Of a DNA stretch of 64,000 nt, positions 52,536 to 61,943 are shown in pieces. Below the pieces are notes generated by a model. It was not told the DNA's origin. It saw nothing but the letters and a program-made list of their open reading frames with translations, and ran no database searches. Each line of letters begins with the position of its first letter. Position 1 is the first letter of the stretch. Position numbers and translations under genes: made by a program. This DNA comes from Clostridium_I sp963725425 (lineage in GTDB: Bacteria; Bacillota; Clostridia; Clostridiales; Clostridiaceae), in the NCBI GenBank assembly GCA_963725425.1, contig CAVRYJ010000042.1, forward strand, positions 1 to 64,000. Reading direction: 5' to 3'.

Positions 52536-54305
52536 TTAATTCTTAACTGCATTCCTAATTATCTCCACCTCTTCATCTGTAAATTTAAAAATTTTATATA
52601 AGTAATCTTTACTACGATTTTCTTCCATAGTAGGAATGCACAATTTCATAAGGTTGTTAGGATAGTATTCATACAGGTTCTCACCTAGTTTTTTGCCAAA
52701 TGTCTTAAAGTAGAATTCATAAATTTCACTATTAAGAACATATAGAAGATATTCATACGTAAATGGTGCATTTTCTTTAAGAATCAATGCATATACATCC
52801 GCGCTGAAAAAACTGCCTTTATCCAAAGCAAAACGATTGTTTTCTGATTTATATGGTAAAACAATTTTTGTTTTCTGAAATATGTCTATATTTCTCCCCC
52901 ATTGTAATTCATACCATTTTCTGATACCGTTTTTGCATCTCTTCCTGCTAAGAAGTTTTTCCTTATATTCACTTATGTGCCTAATAGAATTACAGTATTC
53001 ATCCTCATTTTCAATACTGTCTGAATAAATCAAATACTTATCTTTTTGCACAACATGATATTTACTAATATAACTACTTTTTATCCATGGTTTTAATACA
53101 CCTTGTTCAATATGTTCTAGCCTTACAGTATCACTGTCAACTATAAAAGCCTTATCACAACCAGTTATAATTCCTTGAAAACTATTGCATATATTTGATA
53201 GACTAGTAAAACTGTTTTTTTCAATTTTATTTATTATGTCTCTCTCTCTTTTATTCCTAAGCATCCATCCACTATTGTTTAAAAGATTTTTCTTTATATA
53301 AAAGCTGGAGTACTCTTTGCCTTCTCCCATGAATAATGATTGATAAAAATGGCTTTTATTCTTTCCCTTAGAAACCATTGGCTTTATTACTTCTATTTCC
53401 TTGTCCATGTTTTGTTCATTTTTTAAAAAGATTATAACAGGATCTATTCCTGCACCTTTAAAAGGTCTTATGCCATAAAAATCAACAATTTTTTCAATTG
53501 AACAAAGCTCTTTTAGCACTTTTCTAAGCATCTCGCCACTTTGTGATTCCAAAAAATATCTTGAGGTTATGAAAGAAAGTTTTCCATCCTTTGTCAAGTT
53601 CAAAAGTGATTTTTGAAAAAAGCAGTAAGAAATGTCGCCTTTATCTTTATATATTTCTCTATACATATTTTTTAATTTAAGGCTATAATCCCTGTCAACT
53701 GACTTTTGTCCTACATATGGAGGATTACTTATATATACATCAAATTTGTTTTGTAGAACCTCTGTAAGAAAATCCATCTTTATAAAATTACATGAATTTA
53801 TGCTGTTACTTGTAACATATAGATCAATCTGCAAAACTTTCAACGCATTTCCATCTATATCATATCCAAATAAATTATTTTTTACAATATGCGCTGCTAT
53901 ATCTTCTTTATTTAAGTTAATATTATTATCAAAATTTACTTTTTCTAAATTTTCTTTATAAATTTTATGTAAATACTTAAAACATGGAATTAAAATATTT
54001 CCTGAACCACATGCAGGATCTACTATTTTAATAAATGGATTTTTAATTATATCTTCTACAGTAACTGTATTTTTTATAATATAATCAGCTATCTCAGAAG
54101 GCGTATAGACTACTCCCTTTTCTTTATTTAATTTAACAAATTCATAATAATAAATTGAAAATAATTCATCTTCACCTATCTTCATTTTATTTTTATATTT
54201 CCCAATACCTATTTTTTTGTAAACATCATCTATTGGTGCCAATATTAAATTATATATTTCGTTAATTTGTTCCATAAAACTGTCTATCATTTCAAAAAAC
54301 CCCAT
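52536..54305 (-). CDS. Eco57I-like N6-adenine DNA methyltransferase
   Basis: A 589-residue protein. The SAM motif I is DPACGSGN (96-103) and the catalytic motif is NPPY (194-197), the gamma-class N6-adenine type. The C-terminal half, with LSNICNSFQGIITGCDKAFI, resembles TaqI/Eco57I target-recognition regions. No nuclease motif (such as PD-ExK) was seen and no restriction gene is nearby, so it looks like an orphan methylase. Its size and layout are like C. difficile CamA, an orphan methylase tied to sporulation; orthology is not shown here. It lies upstream of spoIIA with a terminator between them. Confidence 0.82.
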   Translation of the reverse strand: MGFFEMIDSFMEQINEIYNLILAPIDDVYKKIGIGKYKNKMKIGEDELFSIYYYEFVKLNKEKGVVYTPSEIADYIIKNTVTVEDIIKNPFIKIVDPACGSGNILIPCFKYLHKIYKENLEKVNFDNNINLNKEDIAAHIVKNNLFGYDIDGNALKVLQIDLYVTSNSINSCNFIKMDFLTEVLQNKFDVYISNPPYVGQKSVDRDYSLKLKNMYREIYKDKGDISYCFFQKSLLNLTKDGKLSFITSRYFLESQSGEMLRKVLKELCSIEKIVDFYGIRPFKGAGIDPVIIFLKNEQNMDKEIEVIKPMVSKGKNKSHFYQSLFMGEGKEYSSFYIKKNLLNNSGWMLRNKRERDIINKIEKNSFTSLSNICNSFQGIITGCDKAFIVDSDTVRLEHIEQGVLKPWIKSSYISKYHVVQKDKYLIYSDSIENEDEYCNSIRHISEYKEKLLSRKRCKNGIRKWYELQWGRNIDIFQKTKIVLPYKSENNRFALDKGSFFSADVYALILKENAPFTYEYLLYVLNSEIYEFYFKTFGKKLGENLYEYYPNNLMKLCIPTMEENRSKDYLYKIFKFTDEEVEIIRNAVKN

Positions 54306-54398
54306 CGTATATTTATAAAAACTATGTACAAAATATTATAGACTATAATATTAGTTTATACAACTATATAGCATTTTATAGGAATGAGGTGTAAAATT

Positions 54399-55220
54399 AT
54401 GAAAAAATTAATGATTCCTTTAAGCATAGTTTTTTTCATGTCAATAAATGGATATTGTGAAGCAAAAGAACTGCCTAATTTTCAATTTCCTAAAAGTTCT
54501 TATTCTTTTTATAATACCACTGACATAAATACCAAAGAACATAGTTGGTATTTTCTTCCTGAGAAAGATGAAAAACCTTCAAGGGCAGAAGAAGATAGTT
54601 TAGAACTATTAAAGAAATACAATGGCTATTATTTAGGTGACACGCAGCACAAATATATATATCTTACCTTTGATGAAGGCTATGAGAATGGTTATACTGG
54701 CAAAATTTTAGATATCTTAAAATCAAATAATGTAAAAGCTGCATTTTTTGTTACTGTACCATATATAAAATCCAATGGAACTTTAGTGAAACGCATGGCT
54801 GATGATGGCAATCTAGTTTGTAATCATTCAAACACGCATCCCTCCATGGCTAAAATAACTGATGATAAAAAATTCGCTTGGGAGCTTAAATCCACTGAAG
54901 AAGCCTATAAGGAGGCTACAGGTTATGAAATGAGCAAGTTTTTCAGACCACCTATGGGAAAATATAGTGAACTTTCCTTACATTACACTGAAAAGCTTGG
55001 CTATAAAACCATATTCTGGAGTCTTGCTTACAGGGATTGGCTAAAAGATGATCAGCCAAATCCTGAAAGGGCAAAAAATTTACTTCTTAAAAGAACGCAT
55101 CCAGGTGGCATATACCTTTTGCATGCAGTTTCAAAAACAAATGCAGGAATACTGGATTCATTGATTAAGGACTGGAAAGCAAAAGGCTATGAATTTAAGA
55201 CCCTTAATGACTTACCTTAA
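54399..55220 (+). CDS. pdaA: PdaA-like polysaccharide (delta-lactam) deacetylase
   Basis: A 273-residue protein starting at ATG 54399, eight bases after GAGGTG. Signal peptide at about 1-22 (MKKLMIPLSIVFFMSINGYC). The NodB-type catalytic domain has TFDEG (90-94), His143 and His147 in CNHSNTHPSM, and RPPMGKYSE. In Bacillus, PdaA deacetylates muramic acid to make spore-cortex delta-lactam; the sporulation neighbourhood fits. Confidence 0.88.
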   Translation: MKKLMIPLSIVFFMSINGYCEAKELPNFQFPKSSYSFYNTTDINTKEHSWYFLPEKDEKPSRAEEDSLELLKKYNGYYLGDTQHKYIYLTFDEGYENGYTGKILDILKSNNVKAAFFVTVPYIKSNGTLVKRMADDGNLVCNHSNTHPSMAKITDDKKFAWELKSTEEAYKEATGYEMSKFFRPPMGKYSELSLHYTEKLGYKTIFWSLAYRDWLKDDQPNPERAKNLLLKRTHPGGIYLLHAVSKTNAGILDSLIKDWKAKGYEFKTLNDLP

Positions 55221-55300
55221 TATATATTCTTAATATCTGCCAAGTATTCAAAGGTTTATGTGCTCTCTTGTAATAGTATTAAAACAATTATATACTTGTC

Positions 55301-55582
55301 TTAGGCATCTGAAAAGAAATAACAAGTCAAAGATTCTGAGGATATTTTGCGGTAGGCAAGGAGCCATTACCTGCGCAAGCGTTGGCTATGTAATGGGTAT
55401 GGCGACGAAGCATACCATTAACAGAGTTCTTAGTTTCAGGTGGAGTTTTTAGGCCGTAGGTCATCCATCTGAAACTTAGAAATCGTTATCCAGTGACTAG
55501 CATCTTCCACTTAATAAAAGATGCTAGTCATCGGACAAAATAGACCAGAATACTGACTTGTTATTTCTTTGATGATGCCTTA
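55301..55582. mobile_element. MITE-like element, family A, long copy (282 bp)
   Basis: Ends in imperfect inverted repeats: TTAGGCATCTGAAAAGAAAT at the left and, on the other strand, TAAGGCATCATCAAAGAAAT at the right, followed on both sides by AACAAGTC. Internally it has a perfect hairpin GACTAGCATCTT/AAGATGCTAGTC. No coding capacity. Related copies at 59645-59806, 56903-57128 and 58784-58851. Confidence 0.65.
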
Positions 55583-55610
55583 ACACTATTATTTTGAAGG
55601 GAGCACAAGA

Positions 55611-56123
55611 ATGATAAGAGAGGCAACCGAGAAAGATTTATTTAATATTTTAGATATATATAATGATGCCATATTAAACACAACTGCAATCTATGACTAT
55701 AAACCTCACACTTTGGAGGATAGAAGAAGATGGTATAAAAATAAAAAAGATGCTGGATACCCACTTCTAGTTTTTGAGACAGATAACAAAGCTGTAGCCT
55801 TTGCTACCTTTGGTCCCTTTAGAGCATGGCCCGCCTATAAATATTCAATAGAACATTCAGTTTATGTCCATAAAGACTATAGGAAAAATGGCATTGGAGA
55901 AAAACTACTTAAGGAATTAATTAAAATTGCCAGTGGAATGGACTATGCTATAATTGTTGCAGGAATAGATGCGGACAATAATAAAAGCATAAAACTCCAT
56001 GAAAAATTAGGTTTTAAATATTCAGGAACTATAACAAAAGCAGGTTATAAATTTGGAAAATGGCTTGATCTTACCTTTTACCAGCTAGAATTAATAGGCC
56101 CCAAAGAACCCATAGAAGATTAA
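55611..56123 (+). CDS. GNAT acetyltransferase, phosphinothricin-type
   Basis: A 170-residue protein starting MIREATEKDLFNILDIYNDA. HSVYVHKDYRKNGIGEKLLKEL is the acetyl-CoA loop, and GIDADNNKSIKLHEKLGF is typical of the phosphinothricin/methionine sulfoximine N-acetyltransferase group. It acetylates a small amine; the natural substrate is probably an amino-acid analogue. It starts shortly after a MITE-like element that may carry its promoter. Confidence 0.85.
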   Translation: MIREATEKDLFNILDIYNDAILNTTAIYDYKPHTLEDRRRWYKNKKDAGYPLLVFETDNKAVAFATFGPFRAWPAYKYSIEHSVYVHKDYRKNGIGEKLLKELIKIASGMDYAIIVAGIDADNNKSIKLHEKLGFKYSGTITKAGYKFGKWLDLTFYQLELIGPKEPIED

Positions 56124-56130
56124 CTTTATA

Positions 56131-56250
56131 GTGACAAGTTTCAAGTGACAAGTGATAAGCTAAGTTCAGGAAATTTTGCTTACAGCAAAATAATGTAACT
56201 AAATTCCCAACTTATTGATTTTAACTTGTCACTTGTCACTTGTCACTTGT
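56131..56250. repeat. Long inverted repeat of AGTGACAAG units around a hairpin
   Basis: AGTGACAAGTTTCAAGTGAC at the left and ACTTGTCACTTGTCACTTGT at the right are complementary; between them lies TTTTGCT-TAC-AGCAAAA. It separates convergent genes and probably acts as a terminator. The layout matches the repeats at 48607 and 63416. Confidence 0.65.
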
Positions 56251-56892
56251 TATGTCCTCGTATACCTTTTTTAAAATAGTATTTTTTCTTTTCTCACTAT
56301 GAGTTAACAATTTAGCAGAAGTGAATTTTAGATCATTTTTTATTTTTTCATCCTTAATCCCTGATAAATTTATGCTTATGTTCAAAACGGCAGTTTCTAT
56401 TACTGAATGGTTGAATATAGCTGCAACACCTGCATCTGACATTACATTCTTATTCCCATATTCACATGCAATATCAATTATTTCATATAATTTGCTTGCT
56501 TTTTTTGCAAGTTCCATTGGTACACCAGCCGCAAGCTTGTAGCCTTCTTGTATCTTTTCACTTCTTACTCTCTTTTCTTCTTCTGTTACTTTTGGCAGCT
56601 TGTAAGCACTAATTATTGGAGAAAAAGCTTTAGCATCCTTGTCTATAAACGTAAGGAACTCTTTTTTTACATTTTCTACTTTATTAAGACTCTCTAATAT
56701 GTGAATTTTTATTATATCATCGTATTCTTCAAATACCTTTTTACCTATAGTAAGATTAAAAACCATAGCAGTTAGAGAAGCAGCTAATGCAGCACTGAGA
56801 GCTGCTGCTCCTCCTCCACCTGGTACTGGTTCTTCACTTGAAAGCTTGTCTGTAAACTCAGTAATACTCATATTTTCAAACATATTTTGCAC
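56236..56892 (-). CDS. fchA: Methenyltetrahydrofolate cyclohydrolase/formiminotransferase-cyclodeaminase family
   Basis: A 218-residue protein with the cyclodeaminase signature SSEEPVPGGGGAAALSAALA (18-37) and DAGVAAIFNHSVIETAVLNI. Family members make methenyl-THF from formimino-THF or act as FchA cyclohydrolase in one-carbon metabolism. It is a stand-alone protein here. Confidence 0.85.
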   Translation of the reverse strand: MQNMFENMSITEFTDKLSSEEPVPGGGGAAALSAALAASLTAMVFNLTIGKKVFEEYDDIIKIHILESLNKVENVKKEFLTFIDKDAKAFSPIISAYKLPKVTEEEKRVRSEKIQEGYKLAAGVPMELAKKASKLYEIIDIACEYGNKNVMSDAGVAAIFNHSVIETAVLNISINLSGIKDEKIKNDLKFTSAKLLTHSEKRKNTILKKVYEDITSDK

Positions 56893-56902
56893 TCACTTTC
56901 GC

Positions 56903-57128
56903 ATAAGACATCTTCAAAAAAATAACTGATTGGTCAGCTAGTACATTTTTTTAATATCTTGTAATGTATTTCTTATTAGATAGTATTTTATCACATGTAT
57001 ATATATATTAAAAGAAAAACTCCATGAAAATTATAAATTTCATAGAGTTTTTAATCTAAATATGCCATTATTACTATTTACCTTACTAGAATCACTATAT
57101 GAACTAGTTATTTTTTTGATGATGCCTA
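56903..57128. mobile_element. MITE-like element, family A, degenerate copy
   Basis: AAGACATCTTCAAAAAAATAAC at about 56905 and, on the other strand, TAGGCATCATCAAAAAAATAAC ending at 57128 are the terminal repeats. A terminator hairpin (57015-57052) lies inside. Confidence 0.5.
57015..57052 (-). terminator. Terminator of the membrane glycosyltransferase gene
   Basis: AAAAACTC-ATGAAA pairs with TTTCAT-GAGTTTTT with one mismatch; on the minus strand TTTTTCTTTT follows. Confidence 0.65.
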
Positions 57129-57130
57129 AA

Positions 57131-58759
57131 CTAATCACTTATGATAATGTCTTTGCTTTTTTTCTTCACTACTAGGTCAATTGCCACCTTCACAAGATAA
57201 ACAAAACCTAACACATTCAAAAGTGATGTAATTATTAATATAGGTGTATAGCCAATTACACTGACTCCGTTAAGAACCTCCTGAGTATTAATATATATTG
57301 TTAAAGAAAATATTACTGATAAAAATAACAATCTCCTATCCCTAAAATACATATAAGCTAAAATTGATATAGCAACTGCAGTAAACATATATCTTTCATG
57401 CATACCCACTGAGAAATTAAATACTCCAACTATTTCAACCAGTGCAGCTAGAAAAATAGTTGATTTACCCTCACCTTTGATATATATATATCCCGACAAA
57501 ATTGTAACTAAAACTATTGCAATCATGCCCCAAGTGTGGTAATCAAAAATAAACAAAGTTGAAAAATAATTAGTATGATTTGCTCCAATCAAGCTATAAA
57601 AGTTAAATGCATTATCTGAAGCATATTGATATTCTGACGCTTCACTGATATACAGCTTAAAAATCCACATAATACCTTGAGTTATGGAAAATGGAATTAT
57701 CACTATTATTCCCGTTATTATTCCCGTTATAACAGACTTAAGGATGGTTTTTATATCTCTACCTTTAATATATGCAAATAACAGTATGGGTAAAAATATC
57801 ATTCCCTGTGGTTTCATAAGTACTGCTAATGTAAAAAATATAGTTGAAAATATAATCTTATCTTCTGATAAGAAAAACAGTGCAAGCATGATTAGTAGCG
57901 TAAAGAACGAGTCAACTTGTCCCCAAATTGTTGAATTTATAAGTATTGCAGGATTAAAAATATAAGCCGCTACCAAAATAATACCAATTTCTTTTGAAAC
58001 ACGTGTTTTAGATATTTTATAAATTAAATATCCAGATAAAATATCTGTTATTATAGATGGTAATTTGAGAAGTAAGGCATAATAATTTCCTAGTATAGAC
58101 ACTTTAGCGAGTTTACCAATCACATATAAAACATATATATAAAGAGGTGGATAATCTACGGATGATTTATTTACATATACTTTTAGAAGGTTACTTGATG
58201 CTGTATTAGCCCATCCCCTAAATGTACTTATATCAAAAGGCTGACCATCAATTATAAGAGCTGACGCAGTTCTTAATAAAAATCCGATTACTAATATTCC
58301 AATTATAAGAACATGAGCGTTTTCTTTGCTTATTTTTATTTTCTTACGTACTATTAGTAACAATACAGTTATAAATATGATAAAAAACATTACAGCATAA
58401 GCTATAAATGCTGGCGTATATTTAGAACTAGAGCTTGATGAAGAGTTCATCATTCCCATGCCATTTCCATTATTACCATTTCGTTGTGGCATATTTCCTT
58501 TAGCTTGTGGTGCCTTATTAGTATTGGATTTTTTATTTGTAGTTTTGCTTGTATACCCACTAGTGGGCTTTTGCCAATTTGATGTTTTTCCCCCACCAAA
58601 TTGCATGTTACTAGATGGACCTTGCTGCATACCCATTGATTGTGTGTTTGAATTTGAGCTACTTTTATAATTATATATCATGTACACAGACAAAACTAAT
58701 AATATAGATGTTATAGCGACTATAATTACTTTCAACATGTTTTTCCTCAAAATATTCAT
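57131..58759 (-). CDS. Multi-pass membrane glycosyltransferase (mannosyltransferase-like)
   Basis: A 542-residue protein. One membrane segment (9-28) is followed by a long, low-complexity Q/G/N/S/K region (about 29-112) and then ten or so membrane segments. STIWGQVDSFFTLLIML and LKPQGMIFLPILL are marks of the polyprenyl-phosphate-dependent GT-C (mannosyltransferase/GT87-like) group. It probably transfers a sugar to an extracellular acceptor. The long disordered loop between the first two segments is unusual. Confidence 0.7.
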   Translation of the reverse strand: MNILRKNMLKVIIVAITSILLVLSVYMIYNYKSSSNSNTQSMGMQQGPSSNMQFGGGKTSNWQKPTSGYTSKTTNKKSNTNKAPQAKGNMPQRNGNNGNGMGMMNSSSSSSSKYTPAFIAYAVMFFIIFITVLLLIVRKKIKISKENAHVLIIGILVIGFLLRTASALIIDGQPFDISTFRGWANTASSNLLKVYVNKSSVDYPPLYIYVLYVIGKLAKVSILGNYYALLLKLPSIITDILSGYLIYKISKTRVSKEIGIILVAAYIFNPAILINSTIWGQVDSFFTLLIMLALFFLSEDKIIFSTIFFTLAVLMKPQGMIFLPILLFAYIKGRDIKTILKSVITGIITGIIVIIPFSITQGIMWIFKLYISEASEYQYASDNAFNFYSLIGANHTNYFSTLFIFDYHTWGMIAIVLVTILSGYIYIKGEGKSTIFLAALVEIVGVFNFSVGMHERYMFTAVAISILAYMYFRDRRLLFLSVIFSLTIYINTQEVLNGVSVIGYTPILIITSLLNVLGFVYLVKVAIDLVVKKKSKDIIISD

Positions 58760-58783
58760 TTATCATTACCTCCTACTTTTCTT

Positions 58784-58851
58784 GTCAGGCATCTAAACTC
58801 AACTAGACCAGTATACTAACTAATCTTTTTTGAGGAGACCTTATTATTAAT
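58784..58851. mobile_element. MITE-like element, family A, short remnant
   Basis: TCAGGCATCTAAACTCAACTAG at the left and GAGACCTTA at the right, with GACCAGTATACT between. It keeps only the ends of the element. Confidence 0.45.
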
Positions 58852-59003
58852 TATAGTCATAAATTGCTGTTTTAATATCAAATTATTGTGTGAATACTAT
58901 GTGATATTTTTACTTAAAAGCTGACAATTAAGCAACAAATTAAATATAATTCTACCGAAATTACATGTTTACTTACATTAAAATATATTGGATTAAGACA
59001 TCA

Positions 59004-59044
59004 TCAAAAAAAGGACTTGTAAGATTATCCAAAGCCCTTTTTTG
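59004..59044 (-). terminator. Terminator of the nitroreductase gene
   Basis: On the minus strand AAGGGCTTTGG pairs with CAAGTCCTT (one mismatch, G-T pairs) followed by seven Ts. A single family-A end (GACATCATCAAAAAAA) overlaps it. Confidence 0.65.
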
Positions 59045-59061
59045 TTTATTTTAATCATCTT

Positions 59062-59625
59062 TTAATTTAGCACCTTTTCTTTTTTTCTACTATATGGAGT
59101 ATTCCAACTGTTTAAAAATACATGTTCATCCACATTTTTTATTGGATTATGTGGCTTTTCTTCTTGAATTTCACCTACTGGCGTAAGCGCCAATACCTTA
59201 AAATTAAAAGGTATTGAAAGTTCTTGTCTTATCTTATCTTCATCAAAAGAAGCAATCCAACAAGTACCATAGCCCTCGCTAGCTGCTGCCAAAACAAAAT
59301 GTTCTAGTGCAATGGCACCATCAACTAGATAAAATGGCTTACCATCTATATTTCCAGAATCCTCGGGTTCTCCTACTACAATAGAAAGTATAGGAGCGTC
59401 CTTTATAGCTTGCATTGCCTCATCTGAACTGTTTTTTATGCACTCTGAAATTTTCTCCTTCTTATAGCTATCATCTACAATAATAAATTTATAGGAGGTC
59501 TTATTTTTCCATGAAGGCGCAAACATAGCTGCATTTATTATTCTTCCTAATTTTTCATCACATATTTTAGTGTTTTTAAACTTCTTTACGCTTTTTCTTT
59601 TATTTATAACATCATAAAAATCCAT
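59062..59625 (-). CDS. Nitroreductase family protein
   Basis: A 187-residue protein starting at ATG 59625 (MDFYDVINKRKSVKKFK), nine bases after GGAGTG. The N-terminal R-S-V-K-K-F segment, AAMFAPSWKNKTSYKFIIVD, and the EGYGTCWIASFDEDKI loop fit the FMN-dependent nitroreductase family. It likely reduces a small electrophile with NAD(P)H; substrate not known. Confidence 0.88.
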   Translation of the reverse strand: MDFYDVINKRKSVKKFKNTKICDEKLGRIINAAMFAPSWKNKTSYKFIIVDDSYKKEKISECIKNSSDEAMQAIKDAPILSIVVGEPEDSGNIDGKPFYLVDGAIALEHFVLAAASEGYGTCWIASFDEDKIRQELSIPFNFKVLALTPVGEIQEEKPHNPIKNVDEHVFLNSWNTPYSRKKEKVLN

Positions 59626-59644
59626 GTAATCACACTCCATTACT

Positions 59645-59806
59645 TTAGGCATCTTCAGTAAAATAACAAGTCAAAGATTCTGAGGATATTTTGTGGTAGG
59701 TGAAGAGACATTATCTGCGCATAGCGGGCTATGTAATGGTTATGCCGATGAAGCATACCACAAAATAGACCAGAATACTGACTTGTTATTTTTTTGATGA
59801 TGCCTT
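59645..59806. mobile_element. MITE-like element, family A, 162-bp copy
   Basis: TTAGGCATCTTCAGTAAAAT and the complement of its right end (TAAGGCATCATCAAAAAAAT) are terminal repeats, both followed by AACAAGTC. Internally TTTTGTGGTA and TACCACAAAA are exactly complementary. About 60 bases after each end it matches the 55301-55582 copy. Confidence 0.7.
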
Positions 59807-59884
59807 AGTTGTTTAAAAGTATTATGTGTAATTAACTTGAAAATATTCTACTTAGGTATTCTAAATAAAATAAACTACCAATAT

Positions 59885-60808
59885 TTATTTTTTTGAAGAA
59901 TCCGAAGTAAATGATATTATACTGTCTAAATCAATTTCCTTTTTATTTGCAGTAAAACCATGGATTATATTTTTCAGCAATGTAAATGGTTCACGCCTTA
60001 TTATAATTCTTCCCACAGCTTCAATAAAAATATATATAAAAAATACTGATTTTTGAAAAAAGTTTGCATTTCTTCTCATAAAAATCACCCTATTTCTATT
60101 TAAAAAATAATAACTCAAACCATTATATTTGGATATTGTGGATGAGCCCTTGTGATATATTCTGCTTTCATATACGCATAAAAGTTTATACCCTGCTCTA
60201 GTAGCTTTTAAGCAAAACTCTGTTTCCTCAAAAAAGAGAAAATAATTTTCAGGAATGAGACCAATACTATTAAATACTTCTCGTTTTGCTACAAAACAAG
60301 CTCCTCCAAGGTAAGCTACTTCAGTATTCTCTTGTTTTAGTTCATTATATTTGTCTCCCTTTAGCCTTCCTTGAGTAAGACCAGTGTACAAATTTATATT
60401 TCCACCCATGGCTTGTATTACATTTCTATCACTATATTTGCAAATACAAGGTCCGGCAATTCCAACGTCAGGTCTTCTTTCCATAGTGGTAATTATTTTG
60501 CTCAAAAAATCCTTTTCCACTACCACATCATTATTTAAAACACATACATAATCATTATCATTATCAAGCGCATATTTTATCGCAAGATTATTGCCGTTTG
60601 CATAACCTATATTTCGATCTGTTTTCATGATTTTATATTCAGGAAATTCAATTTCTAGCCTTTTGAAAGAATCATCCATAGAACAATTATCCACTATGAT
60701 AATTTCATAATTATCATAGTCTATACTCTTTAAACTTTGTAGACATTCCTTTGTATCCAGAAAGGATTTAAAATTAAGTATTACAATAAAAACCTTTGGA
60801 CTTTTCAT
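59885..60808 (-). CDS. Glycosyltransferase family 2
   Basis: A 307-residue GT-A-fold enzyme. Starts MKSPKVFIVILNFKSFLDT; DYVCVLNNDVVVEKDFLSKI holds the metal-binding aspartates; GGACFVAKREVFNSIGLIPENYFLFFEETEFCLKATRAGYKL is the WcaA/rhamnosyltransferase-like acceptor region. Likely adds a sugar (rhamnose or similar) to a surface polysaccharide. ATG is one base after the preceding stop. Confidence 0.85.
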   Translation of the reverse strand: MKSPKVFIVILNFKSFLDTKECLQSLKSIDYDNYEIIIVDNCSMDDSFKRLEIEFPEYKIMKTDRNIGYANGNNLAIKYALDNDNDYVCVLNNDVVVEKDFLSKIITTMERRPDVGIAGPCICKYSDRNVIQAMGGNINLYTGLTQGRLKGDKYNELKQENTEVAYLGGACFVAKREVFNSIGLIPENYFLFFEETEFCLKATRAGYKLLCVYESRIYHKGSSTISKYNGLSYYFLNRNRVIFMRRNANFFQKSVFFIYIFIEAVGRIIIRREPFTLLKNIIHGFTANKKEIDLDSIISFTSDSSKK

Positions 60809-60809
60809 A

Positions 60810-61934
60810 TCAATTATTTCCTTTTAATTTATTTATTCTATGTTCTAATTTTTCTACTATTATGTCCCAGTTGTATTCTTCTCTGCAAAGTTTTTCAGTT
60901 ATCTCAGAAAACGTTTTAAGCTCTTTGCTAAGCATGAGCTTTGAAAGACCTTCACTTAAAGCCTTTTCATCGCCTATATCAACTGTTATTCCATTTTCCC
61001 TTGATGTAAGTTCGTCAGCCACTCCAACTCTAGTGGATAGTATAACATCCCCACAGGAGGATGCTTCTATTAATGAAATGCCTACACTCTCAAAATTTGA
61101 AGTTAAACAAAATACCTTAGCCTTTTTATATTCCCCGTACAGTTCTTCTCTATTATAAATAGGTCCTTTGAAAATCACATTGCTTTTAATGCCTCTATTT
61201 TCAACATAGAAGGCATCTATAACCTTTTGAAAACCTTCCTCTACAGGGCCTATGAGTACAAGGTTCCAATCTTGTCGAATCTTCTCATCCACAGATGCAA
61301 AGGCCCGAAGAAGTAAATCTGAAGCCTTTTCAGGGCTCCCAATTCTGCCAACACTCAATATAGTGTTTTCCCTAGAGGCAAAATCAATATTATCACTAAA
61401 ACTTTTTCTTTCATAATCTATACCATTAGGCACATTTAAAAATTTTGAACTATATTTGTTTAACAATGTTTTAAGTTTTTCATATATTTTTTTCTGTTCT
61501 ACTCCTATGATATCCACTCTACTTAAAAAAGAGTTAAAAAACAATTTTTCAATAAAACCCATGCCTTTTATTTTAACCAGAATTGCCTCTGTACAATCCA
61601 GTTTAAGAAATATAGTTCCTTTTCTATTAAACAGTTTATAAATAACTGCATAGACTACAGAATTAAAGGTCATATGAAATATTTGAAGCATATCAATTTT
61701 CACCGCGTTTTTTTTAAGGTATAAAAATACATTAATCAAATGTCCATGTTTTTTATCTATAAACTCTTGTTTTAATCCCTTCACTGCATTATTTAAATAG
61801 TCATATTCTCCATTGTTATAACAAGCTACAAAAGCATCATATCCATAAAGTTTATGTAGCTTATATGCTATCATACCTACATCCTTTATGAGATGAACAT
61901 TTTCTGCCTTTGGATACAAAACACAATACCTCAT
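60810..61934 (-). CDS. Glycosyltransferase family 4
   Basis: A 374-residue GT-B enzyme. The C-terminal domain has SVGRIGSPEKASDLLLRAFA, KAKVFCLTSNFESVGISLIEASSCGDVILSTRVGVADEL, the E-x7-E motif of the family. It belongs to the polysaccharide cluster with the GT2 gene and flippase. Confidence 0.85.
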   Translation of the reverse strand: MRYCVLYPKAENVHLIKDVGMIAYKLHKLYGYDAFVACYNNGEYDYLNNAVKGLKQEFIDKKHGHLINVFLYLKKNAVKIDMLQIFHMTFNSVVYAVIYKLFNRKGTIFLKLDCTEAILVKIKGMGFIEKLFFNSFLSRVDIIGVEQKKIYEKLKTLLNKYSSKFLNVPNGIDYERKSFSDNIDFASRENTILSVGRIGSPEKASDLLLRAFASVDEKIRQDWNLVLIGPVEEGFQKVIDAFYVENRGIKSNVIFKGPIYNREELYGEYKKAKVFCLTSNFESVGISLIEASSCGDVILSTRVGVADELTSRENGITVDIGDEKALSEGLSKLMLSKELKTFSEITEKLCREEYNWDIIVEKLEHRINKLKGNN

Positions 61935-61943
61935 TTTTTGTAA

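Noticed and set aside
55258..55452. 64-codon ORF upstream of the GNAT gene
   Set aside because: Lies inside the family A element, has no ribosome-binding site and crosses its hairpins.
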